Below, in pieces: positions 30,209-40,209 of a DNA stretch of 64,000 nucleotides. The stretch's first letter is position 1. Every line of letters begins with the position of its first letter. Under the pieces are notes generated by a model that made no database searches, was not told the DNA's origin, and saw only the letters and a program-made list of their open reading frames with translations. Source of the DNA: Planctomycetota bacterium (GTDB lineage: Bacteria > Planctomycetota > Phycisphaerae > Phycisphaerales > SM1A02); assembly GCA_003671075.1 (NCBI GenBank), contig QWPT01000002.1, positions 1-64,000 on the forward strand. Direction: 5' to 3'. The translations under genes were made by a program, and so were the position numbers.

Positions 30209-31834
30209 ATGGCCGAGACCACTCCGCAGGATGCCGTTCCGCTTTCCGAGTCCGAGATAGTCGCCGCCCGTCGCGCGAAGCTCAAGCGATTTCGCGATGA
30301 ACTTGGCTTCGAGCCTTACGGCGAGCGCGTCGACGGCCTGCATGCGCTTGCCGATGCGCGTGCGAAGTTTTCCGAGGACGCGCATGTCGCCTACGACACC
30401 GCTGCCAAACAAGCGAAACTTTCCGGCGGCACTGCGGCCGATACGCGCGCGATCGTCAAGGTCGCTGGCCGCATCGTTCAGCACCGCGATATGGGAAAGC
30501 TCGTGTTTCTGTTTCTGCGCGATTCCTCGGGAGATTTGCAGTTAAGCATCTCGAAGTCGGCGATCGATGCCAACGCATTCGAGCTGGCCAAGGCAGCGGA
30601 TTACGGCGACATCCTCGTTGCCGAGGGGCCGATCGGGCGAACGCAGAAGGGCGAGGTCTGCGTGTGGGCGACCTCGATTTCGCTGGCGACCAAGTCGCTC
30701 GCGCCTCCGCCGGAGAAATGGCACGGTCTGTCTGACCCCGAGCAGCGCTATCGCCGCCGTTATGTCGACATGTACGCCAATCCCGAGAGCGCGAAGGTCT
30801 TCGCCATGCGTTCGCGCATTGTCTCGCGCATCCGACGGTTCATGGATGCGCGCGGATTTCTCGAGGTGGAAACGCCGGTGCTCCAGCCCATGGCTGGCGG
30901 CGCGGCGGCGCGACCATTCACGACCCACCACAACACGCTGGATATGCCGCTGTTCATGCGCATCGCGCCTGAGCTCTACCTCAAGCGTTGTTTGGTCGGC
31001 GGCATGGGCAAGGTCTACGAGATCAATCGAAACTTTCGCAACGAAGGCATCGATCGCAGCCACAATCCTGAGTTCACCGCCATGGAGGTCTATCAGGCCT
31101 TCGGCGATTACGGCACGATGATGGAGCTCACCGAGAGCCTCGTCAACAACATCGCGGTGTCGATGGTGGCGGAGCGCGAGGCTGCGGGGCTGCGGGTGAA
31201 CGCCGATGGACCGGTGCTTCCATGGGGCGAAATGGAGATCAACTACGCGATGCCGTTCGTGCGCGTGAAGTTTGAGGAACTCTTTCGCAGGGGCGTTGGC
31301 GTGGACATGCGCGATTTTGCGGCGGTTCGCGCCAAGGCGCGCGCGATCGGCATGCACCATGAAGCGAAGCTCGACAACTGGCTGGTGGTGAACAAACTCT
31401 TCGAGGAACTCGCCGAGCCGTTGATCGATCCGCTTCGTCCGACCTTCGTGACCGACTATCCGAGCGCCATCAGCCCGCTGACGCGTCCGAGTCGAACGGA
31501 TCCAGAAGTCTGCGAACGCTGGGACATCTTTATTGGCGGGATGGAAATTGGTCCCGCGTACACCGAGCTCAACGACCCCGACATCCAACTGGCGAAATTC
31601 ACCGAGCAGCTGAAGGGCGCCGACGATGAGGAGTCGACTTTCCGCACGCTCGACGAGGATTTCATCGACGCACTGCGCGTCGGCATGCCGCCGGCGGGAG
31701 GCTTGGGAATTGGAATCGATCGTTTGGTCATGCTCATGACCGACAGCGCGTCGATCCGCGATGTCATCCTGTTCCCGCTGCTGAAATCGATGAGCGCCGC
31801 GGAATCCACCAAGGTCGAAGGAACGCAGGCCTGA
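30209..31834 (+). CDS. lysS: Lysyl-tRNA synthetase, class II
   Basis: RYRRRYVDMYANP, FLEVETPVLQPMAGGAAARPF, RNEGIDRSHNPEFTAMEVYQA, GLGIGIDRLVML. Confidence 0.96.
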   Translation: MAETTPQDAVPLSESEIVAARRAKLKRFRDELGFEPYGERVDGLHALADARAKFSEDAHVAYDTAAKQAKLSGGTAADTRAIVKVAGRIVQHRDMGKLVFLFLRDSSGDLQLSISKSAIDANAFELAKAADYGDILVAEGPIGRTQKGEVCVWATSISLATKSLAPPPEKWHGLSDPEQRYRRRYVDMYANPESAKVFAMRSRIVSRIRRFMDARGFLEVETPVLQPMAGGAAARPFTTHHNTLDMPLFMRIAPELYLKRCLVGGMGKVYEINRNFRNEGIDRSHNPEFTAMEVYQAFGDYGTMMELTESLVNNIAVSMVAEREAAGLRVNADGPVLPWGEMEINYAMPFVRVKFEELFRRGVGVDMRDFAAVRAKARAIGMHHEAKLDNWLVVNKLFEELAEPLIDPLRPTFVTDYPSAISPLTRPSRTDPEVCERWDIFIGGMEIGPAYTELNDPDIQLAKFTEQLKGADDEESTFRTLDEDFIDALRVGMPPAGGLGIGIDRLVMLMTDSASIRDVILFPLLKSMSAAESTKVEGTQA

Positions 31835-33363
31835 TGCGCGCCGCCCTGTTCGCGCTTTGTTTCGCGGGCGCGGTGAGCGTTGTGTCGTGCACGGTGTCGT
31901 GCGCGGTGGCGTGTGCGGATTGGGCGCTGGTTGAGGAGCACTATTACGCACTCGCACTCGGTGGACATCCGTGCGGAAGGTCGCTTGAACGGGTGGAGAA
32001 AGACGGCGAGCGGCTGCGAACGATCTCGCGCATCGAGATGCGCTTTTCGCGGCTCGGGCAAGAAACTGCGATCGAGCTTTCCAGCGAATTCATCGAGTCT
32101 GCACGAGGAGAACCCATCGAAGCCACCGTCGCGCAGAAGGGTGCCGAGCGGGTTCGTTATGTCTTCGAGTCGCCGAAAAAGGCGAGGGTCGAGCGCGGTG
32201 CGGTTCGGGAAACCCGCGAAATTGCCGATGATTCGTGGCTCACGCCGCGTGAAGTCGCCGCGTTCGTCGCGGCGCGCGGCGGGGCCAAGGCCGAGGAAAT
32301 CAACTTTCGCACGCTCGATGTGCAGTCGGGCTTTGTGGTCGCGGACATCTCCATGAAGCGATTGGGCGAGGTTGAGCGCACGATTGACGGGCATTCGGCG
32401 AAGTTGACGCGCTATGAGGTTCGCAACAGCATGCAGCCGATCGTGGCCACCGAACTCTACGACGCAACCGGTTTACTCTTGGAAAGCACAACGCCGATTG
32501 GACTCGGCAACTTGGTTTCGCTGTTGACCACCAAGGCCGCTGCCGACGAGAGCTACGCGAACGCGTCGTTCGATCTGCTCGCGGGAACCTTCGTGGCGTC
32601 GAGGCCGATCGCGCGCTACCTCGCGCGCGGCACCATTGAGTTTGACCTCGATTCGAGCGCGGCAACGATGCCCGAACTTCCCTCCGAAGGCGCGCAGGCG
32701 TTTACTAAAACGGGCGAGAGGTCAGCGCGCGTGTCGGTCGATGTGCATCGCTCGAGTGGCGCGCAGCCGAGCGATGCCAGTGATCCGCGCTGGAACAAGC
32801 CCAACGAACTCATCGACTCCGACAGCACGGCGGTGATCGAGTTGCTCGCCAGCGCGAAATTGCCTGCGAATGCAAGCGATTTTGCCAAGGCCAACGATCT
32901 GCGCGCGCTGGTTTCCCGACATATTCGATCGAAAAACCTCGCCACCGCCTTCGGCTCTGCGAGCGAGGCTGCGAGGACGCGCAGCGGAGATTGCACTGAG
33001 CACGCGGTGCTGTTGGCTGCGCTCTGTCGTGCGGCGGGGATTCCATCGCGAGTGGCCAGTGGGCTCGTGTATGTGCCCGATCTCGGCGGCGTCGGCCATG
33101 GATTGAAGGGGCCAGGATGGGGATGGCATCTTTGGACGCAAGTGTTGGTGGAGCCGCCGATCGTTGCGGGCGGTGGCGCGCGCGGCTGGGTTGATTTCGA
33201 CGCGACCGTTGGCGGCGATGGGCGTGGCTACCACTCCGCGCACATTCTGGTTGCGACGAGCGATCTCGCTGGTGGTGCGACCGATCCTGCGTTTTCCCGC
33301 GCGCTTTCGCTGATTGGCGCGGTGAAGATCTCGGAGGTCGCGCAGCCAGGAGCCGTCAAGTGA
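31834..33363 (+). CDS. Transglutaminase-like domain secreted protein
   Basis: GDCTEHAVLLAALCRAAGIPSRVASGLVYV...HLWTQVLVE...WVDFDAT; start overlaps lysS stop (ctgatg). Confidence 0.85.
   Translation: MRAALFALCFAGAVSVVSCTVSCAVACADWALVEEHYYALALGGHPCGRSLERVEKDGERLRTISRIEMRFSRLGQETAIELSSEFIESARGEPIEATVAQKGAERVRYVFESPKKARVERGAVRETREIADDSWLTPREVAAFVAARGGAKAEEINFRTLDVQSGFVVADISMKRLGEVERTIDGHSAKLTRYEVRNSMQPIVATELYDATGLLLESTTPIGLGNLVSLLTTKAAADESYANASFDLLAGTFVASRPIARYLARGTIEFDLDSSAATMPELPSEGAQAFTKTGERSARVSVDVHRSSGAQPSDASDPRWNKPNELIDSDSTAVIELLASAKLPANASDFAKANDLRALVSRHIRSKNLATAFGSASEAARTRSGDCTEHAVLLAALCRAAGIPSRVASGLVYVPDLGGVGHGLKGPGWGWHLWTQVLVEPPIVAGGGARGWVDFDATVGGDGRGYHSAHILVATSDLAGGATDPAFSRALSLIGAVKISEVAQPGAVK
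31879..31914 (+). repeat. 12-bp tandem repeat x3 inside the signal peptide (VVSC/TVSC/AVAC)
   Basis: gttgtgtcgtgc|acggtgtcgtgc|gcggtggcgtgt. Confidence 0.8.
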
Positions 33364-34274
33364 CGGCATTCGCCTTCGAACCGCTGCCCGCGTTGCCCGC
33401 GCGCATCGCCGATGGGCACAAGGGAAGTTTCGGCACGGTGCTTGTAGTTGGTGGATGTGCGCACCAGCCGCGGCGCATGCTCGGGGGCGCGATGCTTGCG
33501 GCGCGCGGTGCGTTGCGCGCAGGTGCTGGTCGCGCAATCGTGGCCGTGCCCGAATCGCTCGCCGCCGAAGCGCTGGTGATATTGCCTGAAGCCACGGTGA
33601 TTGCGTTGGCGACCGATGCGCACGGCGAGTTGCTCGCCTCAGCTGCGGCGGAGGCGCTCGACGCTGTGATGGCGGAGGTTTCCGTCGTTGTGGTCGGTCC
33701 AGCGATGGGCAGGAGCGTGTCTGCCGGGCAGTTGGTGATGCGGCTGGTCGCACTGGGCGAAAAGCCATTGATCATTGATGCCGACGCGATCAGGTTGTTT
33801 GCCTCGCACATCGACTCCGTTCGCGATGTCCGAGGAACGGTGGTGTTTACGCCGCATCCGGGCGAGGCGCGCGATCTTGCCCAGGCGCTTTCCCTCAGCG
33901 TGGACTGCGTTGATCCTGCCGCCCGCCCCTGCGCCGCGCTCGCGCTCGCCCAGCGACTTGGCGCCGTCGTGGTGTTGAAAGGCGCGGGCACGGTCACCAG
34001 CGATGGATTGCGAACCTGGCGCTGCGACGCAGGAAATGCCGCGCTCGCCACTGGTGGAAGCGGTGATGTCCTGAGCGGAGTGGTCGCGGCGATGTTTGGG
34101 CAATTTCAGCGCAATCCCAGCATGTGTGCCGGTGGACTTTCGGCGCTCGCCGTCGAGATTCATGCACGCGCGGGCGACCTCTGGCGCGATGCGCACGGCG
34201 ACTCCGGAGCGCTCGCCCACGAGATTGCCGATCTCGTGCCCGATGTGATGCGCGCCATCCGCGCACGAGATTAA
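33360..34274 (+). CDS. nnrD: ADP-dependent NAD(P)H-hydrate dehydratase (GTG start)
   Basis: GHKGSFGTVLVVGG, VFTPHPGEARDLA, NAALATGGSGDVLSGVVAAM. Confidence 0.9.
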   Translation: MTAFAFEPLPALPARIADGHKGSFGTVLVVGGCAHQPRRMLGGAMLAARGALRAGAGRAIVAVPESLAAEALVILPEATVIALATDAHGELLASAAAEALDAVMAEVSVVVVGPAMGRSVSAGQLVMRLVALGEKPLIIDADAIRLFASHIDSVRDVRGTVVFTPHPGEARDLAQALSLSVDCVDPAARPCAALALAQRLGAVVVLKGAGTVTSDGLRTWRCDAGNAALATGGSGDVLSGVVAAMFGQFQRNPSMCAGGLSALAVEIHARAGDLWRDAHGDSGALAHEIADLVPDVMRAIRARD

Positions 34275-34328
34275 ACGCGGCGAAATCAGCGCGGATCGAT
34301 GCGCGCGCCGCTCGGCTACAGTGTCCCG

Positions 34329-35300
34329 ATGGCCTCCGATCATCAGCGCATCGCAACACTCACCGACCGCACCTATGTGGAAGGCGTGTATTCGATCGTC
34401 AATCCACAGCTCGCGCAGACGCGCACCAACAAGCCCTATCTGAAGTGCATGATCCGCGACGCCAGTGGCGAGATCTCCGCGCGCGCCTGGGGCTTCGAAG
34501 AGGCGCAATTCGAGACGGTGATCGCAACTGGATTTGTGATGCTGCGCGGTTCAACGCAGGCCTATCAGGGGCAGGTTCAGCTCATCATCGAGCAGATGGA
34601 GGCGCGCGAGGTTTCCGGCGAGGACATGCTGCAGCTGCTTCCCTCGACCACGAAGGACATCGCCACCATGTTCGCGCGGGTCGCCGAGCTGCTGCGTTCA
34701 ATGGCGCATCCGGCGATGCGCGCTCTTGCTGAGCAGTACCTCGGCGACGAACGGCTCATGGAGGATTTTCGCCGCGCGCCCGCCGCGATGAGTGTGCATC
34801 ACGCGTGGATTGGCGGACTTCTCGAGCACACCCAGCAAATGATGGAACTCGCCGATCGCATGCTGGTGCTCTATCCAGCGCTCAATCGCGACATCGTTCT
34901 GTTCTCGATCTTTGCCCATGACCTTGGCAAGACTGTCGAGCTCGATTGGGAGCGCGGGTTCAATTACACCACCGAAGGACAACTGATCGGCCATGTTGTG
35001 CGCGGAGCAATCTGGCTGCAGATCAAGGCGGCACAGGCTTCGCGGGTTGAGCGGCTCCCTGGTGAAACGCTGCGAATTTTGCAGCACATTTTGGTGTCGC
35101 ACCATGGTCTTCCCGAGCACGGTGCCGCCAAGATTCCTGCCACGCCCGAGGCGGTTTTCGTGTCGATGTTGGACAATCTCGACGCCAAGACGCAGGCATC
35201 GATCACGGCCGCCAAGCGCGAGTTCGCCGGTGGCGGCGAGTGGACCGACAAGGTGTGGGCGCTCGACACCAAGGTGTATCGAACCGATCCGCTGGTCTGA
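34329..35300 (+). CDS. YhaM-like OB-fold/HD-domain 3'-5' exoribonuclease
   Basis: Start at ATG 34329; N-terminal OB-like region, HHAWIGGLLEHTQQMMEL, FAHDLGKTVEL, LVSHHG. Confidence 0.82.
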   Translation: MASDHQRIATLTDRTYVEGVYSIVNPQLAQTRTNKPYLKCMIRDASGEISARAWGFEEAQFETVIATGFVMLRGSTQAYQGQVQLIIEQMEAREVSGEDMLQLLPSTTKDIATMFARVAELLRSMAHPAMRALAEQYLGDERLMEDFRRAPAAMSVHHAWIGGLLEHTQQMMELADRMLVLYPALNRDIVLFSIFAHDLGKTVELDWERGFNYTTEGQLIGHVVRGAIWLQIKAAQASRVERLPGETLRILQHILVSHHGLPEHGAAKIPATPEAVFVSMLDNLDAKTQASITAAKREFAGGGEWTDKVWALDTKVYRTDPLV

Positions 35301-35345
35301 TCGGCGCTACCTTTTTACTCGGGCGCGCAGGCCGTGGATGCGGTT

Positions 35346-35444
35346 GATGTCATGTGTGTCGTGGACGTCATGTGTGTCGTGGACGTCATGTGTATGTCAC
35401 GTGTAAGTCACGTGTATGTCACGTGTATGTCACGTGTTTGTCAT
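35346..35444. repeat. Compound 9-bp then 11-bp tandem array between convergent genes
   Basis: gtcatgtgt|gtcgtggac|gtcatgtgt|gtcgtggac|gtcatgtgt then tatgtcacgtg|taagtcacgtg|tatgtcacgtg|tatgtcacgtg. Confidence 0.92.
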
Positions 35445-36755
35445 GGAGAAGGGGAACGGCCAAGTACGGTCGGTCGCGAGCGCGTGGGTGCGCAACGCGC
35501 GTGCATTGGCGCCAAGACGCGCGCGCAATGCGTTGATTTCATCCGCACGCTGCTTGCGCGCCGCCTCGATCGCGCGCCGCATCGCAACGAAGGCTGCGCG
35601 CTTTTCCAATCGTGATCCGACGATGCGCCCGAGCAGTTGCGCCTTGGTGACGCCCGCATCGGCGAACGGATCCTGTTCGAGTCGGCTGAGTGCGCGCGGT
35701 GTCGCTGAGACATCGAACGGCTCGATGAATTGCGCGAGCGGTGCGAGGCGCGTGGCGGTGACGATGGTCATCGGAGCGATCGCCTGTTGCGAGTCGACCT
35801 TGAGGACCGCCGACATCCACGCTTCCATCGCGCCGTCGTATTTGCCGCCGCCCGTGCCGTGGATGAAGAGATCGCATGCGCCCATGCGCGCGATCGCCGT
35901 GAGGGCGAGTGCACGCGGGGCGAGTAGGGCGTTTGGTGTGTTGTCCGACGAAAGTAGTGGCAAACGCGAGGAATTTGCGCTATCGAGCCGCCAGAACGGA
36001 AGTTCATCGCCACCGAGGCGCGCGATGCGTTGGCCCTCGAGCGCATGGTTGTACGCGCCGCGCATGAGTGCAAACTCTCGTCGCATCGCCGCCGCGAGTG
36101 AGGTGCGCGCGAAGCTTGTCGCCGCCACCGTTGCGTCGATGCGTGCCCGCGCGCCCAGCAGCACATTGGCTGCGTGGGCCATCTGCATCGCAAGGTTCTC
36201 GCGGCGAAACGCTCCTTGTACCGCCGATTCGATCTCCTGCAGCGCACTCTCGATCGAGGGCGGAGTCTGATGCGCGCGTTCGGGGCGCATGGTTCGAACT
36301 GGGCGGCGCAACACATTGGGGCCGCGGCCGACCGGCGAGCGCTCGAGCATCAGTCGTTCAAGCCGCCCGTCGACCAGCGCGGGAAAGCCGATGAGCGACG
36401 CGTCGTTGGTGTCGTGGTCGATCACCACATGCACCAGAGCGCCACCGCAAAGCGCGGCGATTTCTGCGCCGCGCACGAATTTTTCCGCGATGCCCGCGTG
36501 CCAGATTCCCGCTTGATGACCGGTCATGATGATGGGACGGTCAAGCGGAAGCCCAAGTTCCTCGCGGGTAACCTGTCGCCAGGAAACTAGGGATTCGCCC
36601 GCGAATTGCGCACTTTCGCGACCATCAAAGCGTGCTTTCGCGCGCGCCGCCAGAATGGTGGATAGCTCGGACGCGACTGCGTTCATCCGAGCTCGCCCTC
36701 CCGCAAGCCGTCCCGCAAGCCATCGAGCGCTCGCAGCGGAAGTCGGCTTGCGCAT
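35430..36755 (-). CDS. Conserved hypothetical, possibly a remote BshC-like protein
   Basis: TGHQAGIWHAGIAEKFVRGAEIAALCGGALVHVVIDHDTND resembles the BshC TGQQ.G...IYK...H.D core; C-terminal coiled-coil-like region. Confidence 0.5.
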   Translation of the reverse strand: MRKPTSAASARWLAGRLAGGRARMNAVASELSTILAARAKARFDGRESAQFAGESLVSWRQVTREELGLPLDRPIIMTGHQAGIWHAGIAEKFVRGAEIAALCGGALVHVVIDHDTNDASLIGFPALVDGRLERLMLERSPVGRGPNVLRRPVRTMRPERAHQTPPSIESALQEIESAVQGAFRRENLAMQMAHAANVLLGARARIDATVAATSFARTSLAAAMRREFALMRGAYNHALEGQRIARLGGDELPFWRLDSANSSRLPLLSSDNTPNALLAPRALALTAIARMGACDLFIHGTGGGKYDGAMEAWMSAVLKVDSQQAIAPMTIVTATRLAPLAQFIEPFDVSATPRALSRLEQDPFADAGVTKAQLLGRIVGSRLEKRAAFVAMRRAIEAARKQRADEINALRARLGANARALRTHALATDRTWPFPFSMTNT

Positions 36756-37468
36756 CGACGGATCTCGCGGTGCATAGTGGCGCGGTAGGTCATGAGTCGG
36801 CGATTAGGCTCATCGAGTCCATTGCCAAAGGTGCGCGTCATGTCGACATAGATGCGGCGAACCGCCATTTCCTCGATGCGCAGTCCAGCGGCGCACGCTT
36901 GAACCCAGAATTGCATCGGAAAGTCGTAGCCGCTCACATCAAGGTGGAGGTTCGCGCAGACGCTGGCGCGATAGGCCTTGTAGCCACAGAAAGCATCGGA
37001 AATGCCGAGCGAAAGCCGCTCGTTGAGCTCGCGGGTAAGCAACGCGTTGATGCGTCGGCGGTCTTCGGGAGCGGGATCGCCGGGCAGCGACTCATCGACA
37101 TAGCGCGAACCGGAGATCAGATCTGCCTCGCCGCGCACGATCGCGGCCACGAAGTTCGGCAGGCTCGCGGGCTCGTGCTGCTCATCGCAGTCCATCGAGA
37201 TCACCCAGTCGTAGCCGCGAAAATCAGCCCATTCCAGCATGTCCTGCATCGCTCGGCCGTAGCCACGGTTCTTGCCATGACGAATGACCTCCACCGGATG
37301 GGTGGCGAGAATGGCAGGGGTCGAATCGGTCGAGCCGTCGTCGATCACCAGGATCTCGCCGTTGAATCCGACAGCGTGTCGCGCGACCTCGGCCAGCACG
37401 CGGTCCACCGACTTCTCCTCATTGAAGACGGGAATCGCAACAAGAATGCGGGGAAGAGTCGTGGTCAT
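36683..37468 (-). CDS. Family 2 glycosyltransferase
   Basis: ILVAIPVFNEEKSVDRVL, ILVIDDGSTDST, WVISMDCDEQHEP. Confidence 0.9.
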   Translation of the reverse strand: MTTTLPRILVAIPVFNEEKSVDRVLAEVARHAVGFNGEILVIDDGSTDSTPAILATHPVEVIRHGKNRGYGRAMQDMLEWADFRGYDWVISMDCDEQHEPASLPNFVAAIVRGEADLISGSRYVDESLPGDPAPEDRRRINALLTRELNERLSLGISDAFCGYKAYRASVCANLHLDVSGYDFPMQFWVQACAAGLRIEEMAVRRIYVDMTRTFGNGLDEPNRRLMTYRATMHREIRRCASRLPLRALDGLRDGLREGELG

Positions 37469-38271
37469 GGAGTTGGGCCGTGAGGGGCGGTGCGACTTTC
37501 GAGCTGGATGAGGACGGAGGTTTCGTCGCGTCGTCGCGGAAAGATTCCAAGAATACGCACTTCTTCGCGTCGTTCCTCGCCCACGATGCCGCGCCCGGGC
37601 ACGACGAAGATCGTCGATTGCACATGGGCTTCGGCGACATCGAGGGTCACATCGAAGGTGAGTTCGAGCACAGTCGCACGCGCGCGTGTTCCGGCGAACT
37701 CGACATCTGCTTCGCCAGTGATGCGCAGCGAACGGCGGGCGCGACCGTTTCCCCGAGCTTTTCCAGCTGAAAGCGTGAGAACTTGCATGGCCGATCCGCC
37801 CTCGAGGTCGGTGAGGGCGGTGAGGATTGGAATGGCGAATGGCAGTCCGTCGGCGAATTTGCTGAGTGAATCCTCGTCGTGGGTCGCGACCTCCCGCAGC
37901 AGAAGCGCACCGTCGGCGCGGCGCTCAAGCATCATGCGTTCCGCGGGGATTTGCCCTTGCGAATCGGCGTTTACGTCGGTTTCGTCGATTAGCATCTCTT
38001 CGAGAATCGTGTGCTCCAGCGTACTGCTCACTCTTTGCACGATCCGCTTTCCCTTGCGCTTGCCTGTGAGAACCTCATAGGTCGCGACGCTGCCGCAAGG
38101 TCTCACCAGATCGTCGAGCGCCACGCTCGATCGCGCTGGCTGAAGCGGACCGTGCTTGAAAACAGCCTCAATGGAAGTCCGGCTCTCTGGCGCGACGCTC
38201 GCCTTCTGCGTGGTCGAGCAGCCCGCGGCCGCGATCACAAGCAGAAAGAAAAGTGCGGAAACGCCTTGCAT
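37465..38271 (-). CDS. Putative lipoprotein
   Basis: Lipobox IAAAGCS; 4-nt overlap with the downstream glycosyltransferase. Confidence 0.65.
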   Translation of the reverse strand: MQGVSALFFLLVIAAAGCSTTQKASVAPESRTSIEAVFKHGPLQPARSSVALDDLVRPCGSVATYEVLTGKRKGKRIVQRVSSTLEHTILEEMLIDETDVNADSQGQIPAERMMLERRADGALLLREVATHDEDSLSKFADGLPFAIPILTALTDLEGGSAMQVLTLSAGKARGNGRARRSLRITGEADVEFAGTRARATVLELTFDVTLDVAEAHVQSTIFVVPGRGIVGEERREEVRILGIFPRRRDETSVLIQLESRTAPHGPTP

Positions 38272-39782
38272 CAGTCCACGGGAAGGCCCTTCGCCTTCCA
38301 GAGTGTTCGCAAGTCTTCGAGCGAGATCAGCTCGGTGACCGAGCCGTCGATGTCCACGCGGCGCACGCGCTTTCCGAGGGCATCGAACTCCTGCACGATC
38401 TTCGCCGGCGCTGAACCCTGCTGAGTCTCAAGCTTCCACCCATTGGTGATGCGAGTCCACGATTCCTTGCGCTGCGGAAGCTTTTGTTCGCGCTGATCGA
38501 ACGCGTAGTCCTTGAATTCGATCGCAGTGACGGAGGGATCGCGCGGCAACAATTCACCAATCACGATGAGCTCTGCTTGCGACAGGTAAACCGGCGGAAG
38601 GGGCCATTCCTGCGGCTCGCGCGTCATTCCATCCTTGCTGGCGGTGATCACTTGAAGTTTCGAGCGTGGCGCTCCTGAACTGGGCGCAAGGCGCAGTCCA
38701 GTCTGCGCGCTTGAGCGACTTGCGCGCTTCTGCCGTTCAGTCGAGCGGATCGACCAGGCCTCGCTCGCGCGGTCCCAGCGCACGAAGTAGCGGCTCTGCG
38801 CGTCAAGGGTATGGGTCGAGTCGTCGCCGATCACCACTCGCGCATCGATCGAGGCCAAGAGCCCCAGCTCACTGTCTTCACCCTTGAAGGTGGCGGCGTT
38901 TTTGGAGGCGTCAACCTCGCCCTGTCGTCCTTCGCGGACGCGGACGATCATGTAGCCGTAGTCCTTTTTCTCGCCATTTTCGCCTGGTTTCCACATGCGA
39001 TACACCCGCGGCTCCAAGCCAATCGTCGCGCGCAGCGTGGTCGCGTTGATAGCGGCGGAGATGGTGGCACCGCGGAGAAGCAGATCGTTGTTTTCCGCGA
39101 GGGCCTTGTCGGCGTCGCGAATTTCGATGGTGGCGAACGCGCGGTCAAGGAGCGGACGCACGCGCGCGAACTCCGAATCAACGAGCAGCAGCGAGAGCAC
39201 GAGATATCCGTCGGTCGAGTTGGGAATCACCAGCAATCCCATGATGCCGCGCCCGCCTGAATCAAGCGGAACCCCGAGGTACATGAGATGTCCCTCGCGG
39301 CTACCGAACATCCGAGGCTCGTTGACGATCATGTCGAGCTTCTGATTTTTGTTGATGAGTTCTTTGAGGTAGTCGTCGCACTGAATTTTCGCGGTGGTTC
39401 CAGCACGGGACGCGGTGAGCGATGAAGCCCGAATGCGCCACGCCGGCTGCTCGGCGCCGTCGGCAAGCAGGTAGCTGGTCGTGGCGGCGCGCTCGATGCG
39501 CACGGCGGTACCAATCGGAACCCGCATGCGAAACCCCAATGCTTCGGCATCGAGCGGTGCGGACGCGAGGCCTTCGTCAGCGGCCGCAGTGGCAGCTTGG
39601 GAGGTCGCGAGGACCGAGAACCATGCTCCCGCAGGCTCGCAAACCATCATTGTGCTGCAAATCATCGCCGCGCCGAGCCAGGCTCGAACCGGCAACTGCC
39701 CAATCAAACGAGAAGCAAGGTCATTGAACACGCCGCGGATAGTAACGGTGAAACAAAGACGAGACCCCTCCAGTCTTCGCAA
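38271..39782 (-). CDS. Hypothetical secreted protein
   Basis: 503-aa ORF with a hydrophobic N-terminal segment; adjoins the lipoprotein gene. Confidence 0.6.
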   Translation of the reverse strand: MRRLEGSRLCFTVTIRGVFNDLASRLIGQLPVRAWLGAAMICSTMMVCEPAGAWFSVLATSQAATAAADEGLASAPLDAEALGFRMRVPIGTAVRIERAATTSYLLADGAEQPAWRIRASSLTASRAGTTAKIQCDDYLKELINKNQKLDMIVNEPRMFGSREGHLMYLGVPLDSGGRGIMGLLVIPNSTDGYLVLSLLLVDSEFARVRPLLDRAFATIEIRDADKALAENNDLLLRGATISAAINATTLRATIGLEPRVYRMWKPGENGEKKDYGYMIVRVREGRQGEVDASKNAATFKGEDSELGLLASIDARVVIGDDSTHTLDAQSRYFVRWDRASEAWSIRSTERQKRASRSSAQTGLRLAPSSGAPRSKLQVITASKDGMTREPQEWPLPPVYLSQAELIVIGELLPRDPSVTAIEFKDYAFDQREQKLPQRKESWTRITNGWKLETQQGSAPAKIVQEFDALGKRVRRVDIDGSVTELISLEDLRTLWKAKGLPVD

Positions 39783-40024
39783 GCTCAGACGATTGCGGGC
39801 AACCTGCGCGACTCATAACGCAAATTGCATCATCAACTGACGGTGCGTGTCGCTGACCGCATTGACAGCCGTCGTGGATTTGCTATCTTCGCCGATTCGC
39901 GTCACTTCGGCTGCGTGCCGACGGACGCGATCCTCTTCGCATTGCGCGTATGCGCATAGTGCGCTGATGATCAGGAATGCTTTGGCAAGTGAGCGTTGCG
40001 CAGCAAATTGCCTGCAAACGCCAT

Positions 40025-40059
40025 CATGACAGGCACGACAGGCATGACAGGCACGACAG
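40025..40059. repeat. 9-bp (18-bp higher-order) tandem repeat x4 upstream of rpsJ
   Basis: catgacagg|cacgacagg|catgacagg|cacgacag. Confidence 0.9.
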
Positions 40060-40209
40060 CAAGTTTGGTCAATCCTCGCGGATTCAGAGTTCATTCTTCA
40101 GCGGCACGGTGCCGCAGAAGACCGCGAGAATTAAAAGGTTGAGTCTGCTCGCGCAGGCGCAACGCAAGCTCAACGCAAGAACGAGGCGACACTCGATGGG
40201 CGACACTCA

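Noticed and set aside
35346-35444. Possible CRISPR or origin-type iteron array
   Set aside because: Units are 9-11 bp and contiguous; no replication initiator gene nearby. Kept only as a tandem repeat.
39813-40094. 93-aa Cys/His-rich minus ORF (CRACHACRACHD)
   Set aside because: The Cys/His pattern is just translation of the 9-bp tandem repeat; no other support.
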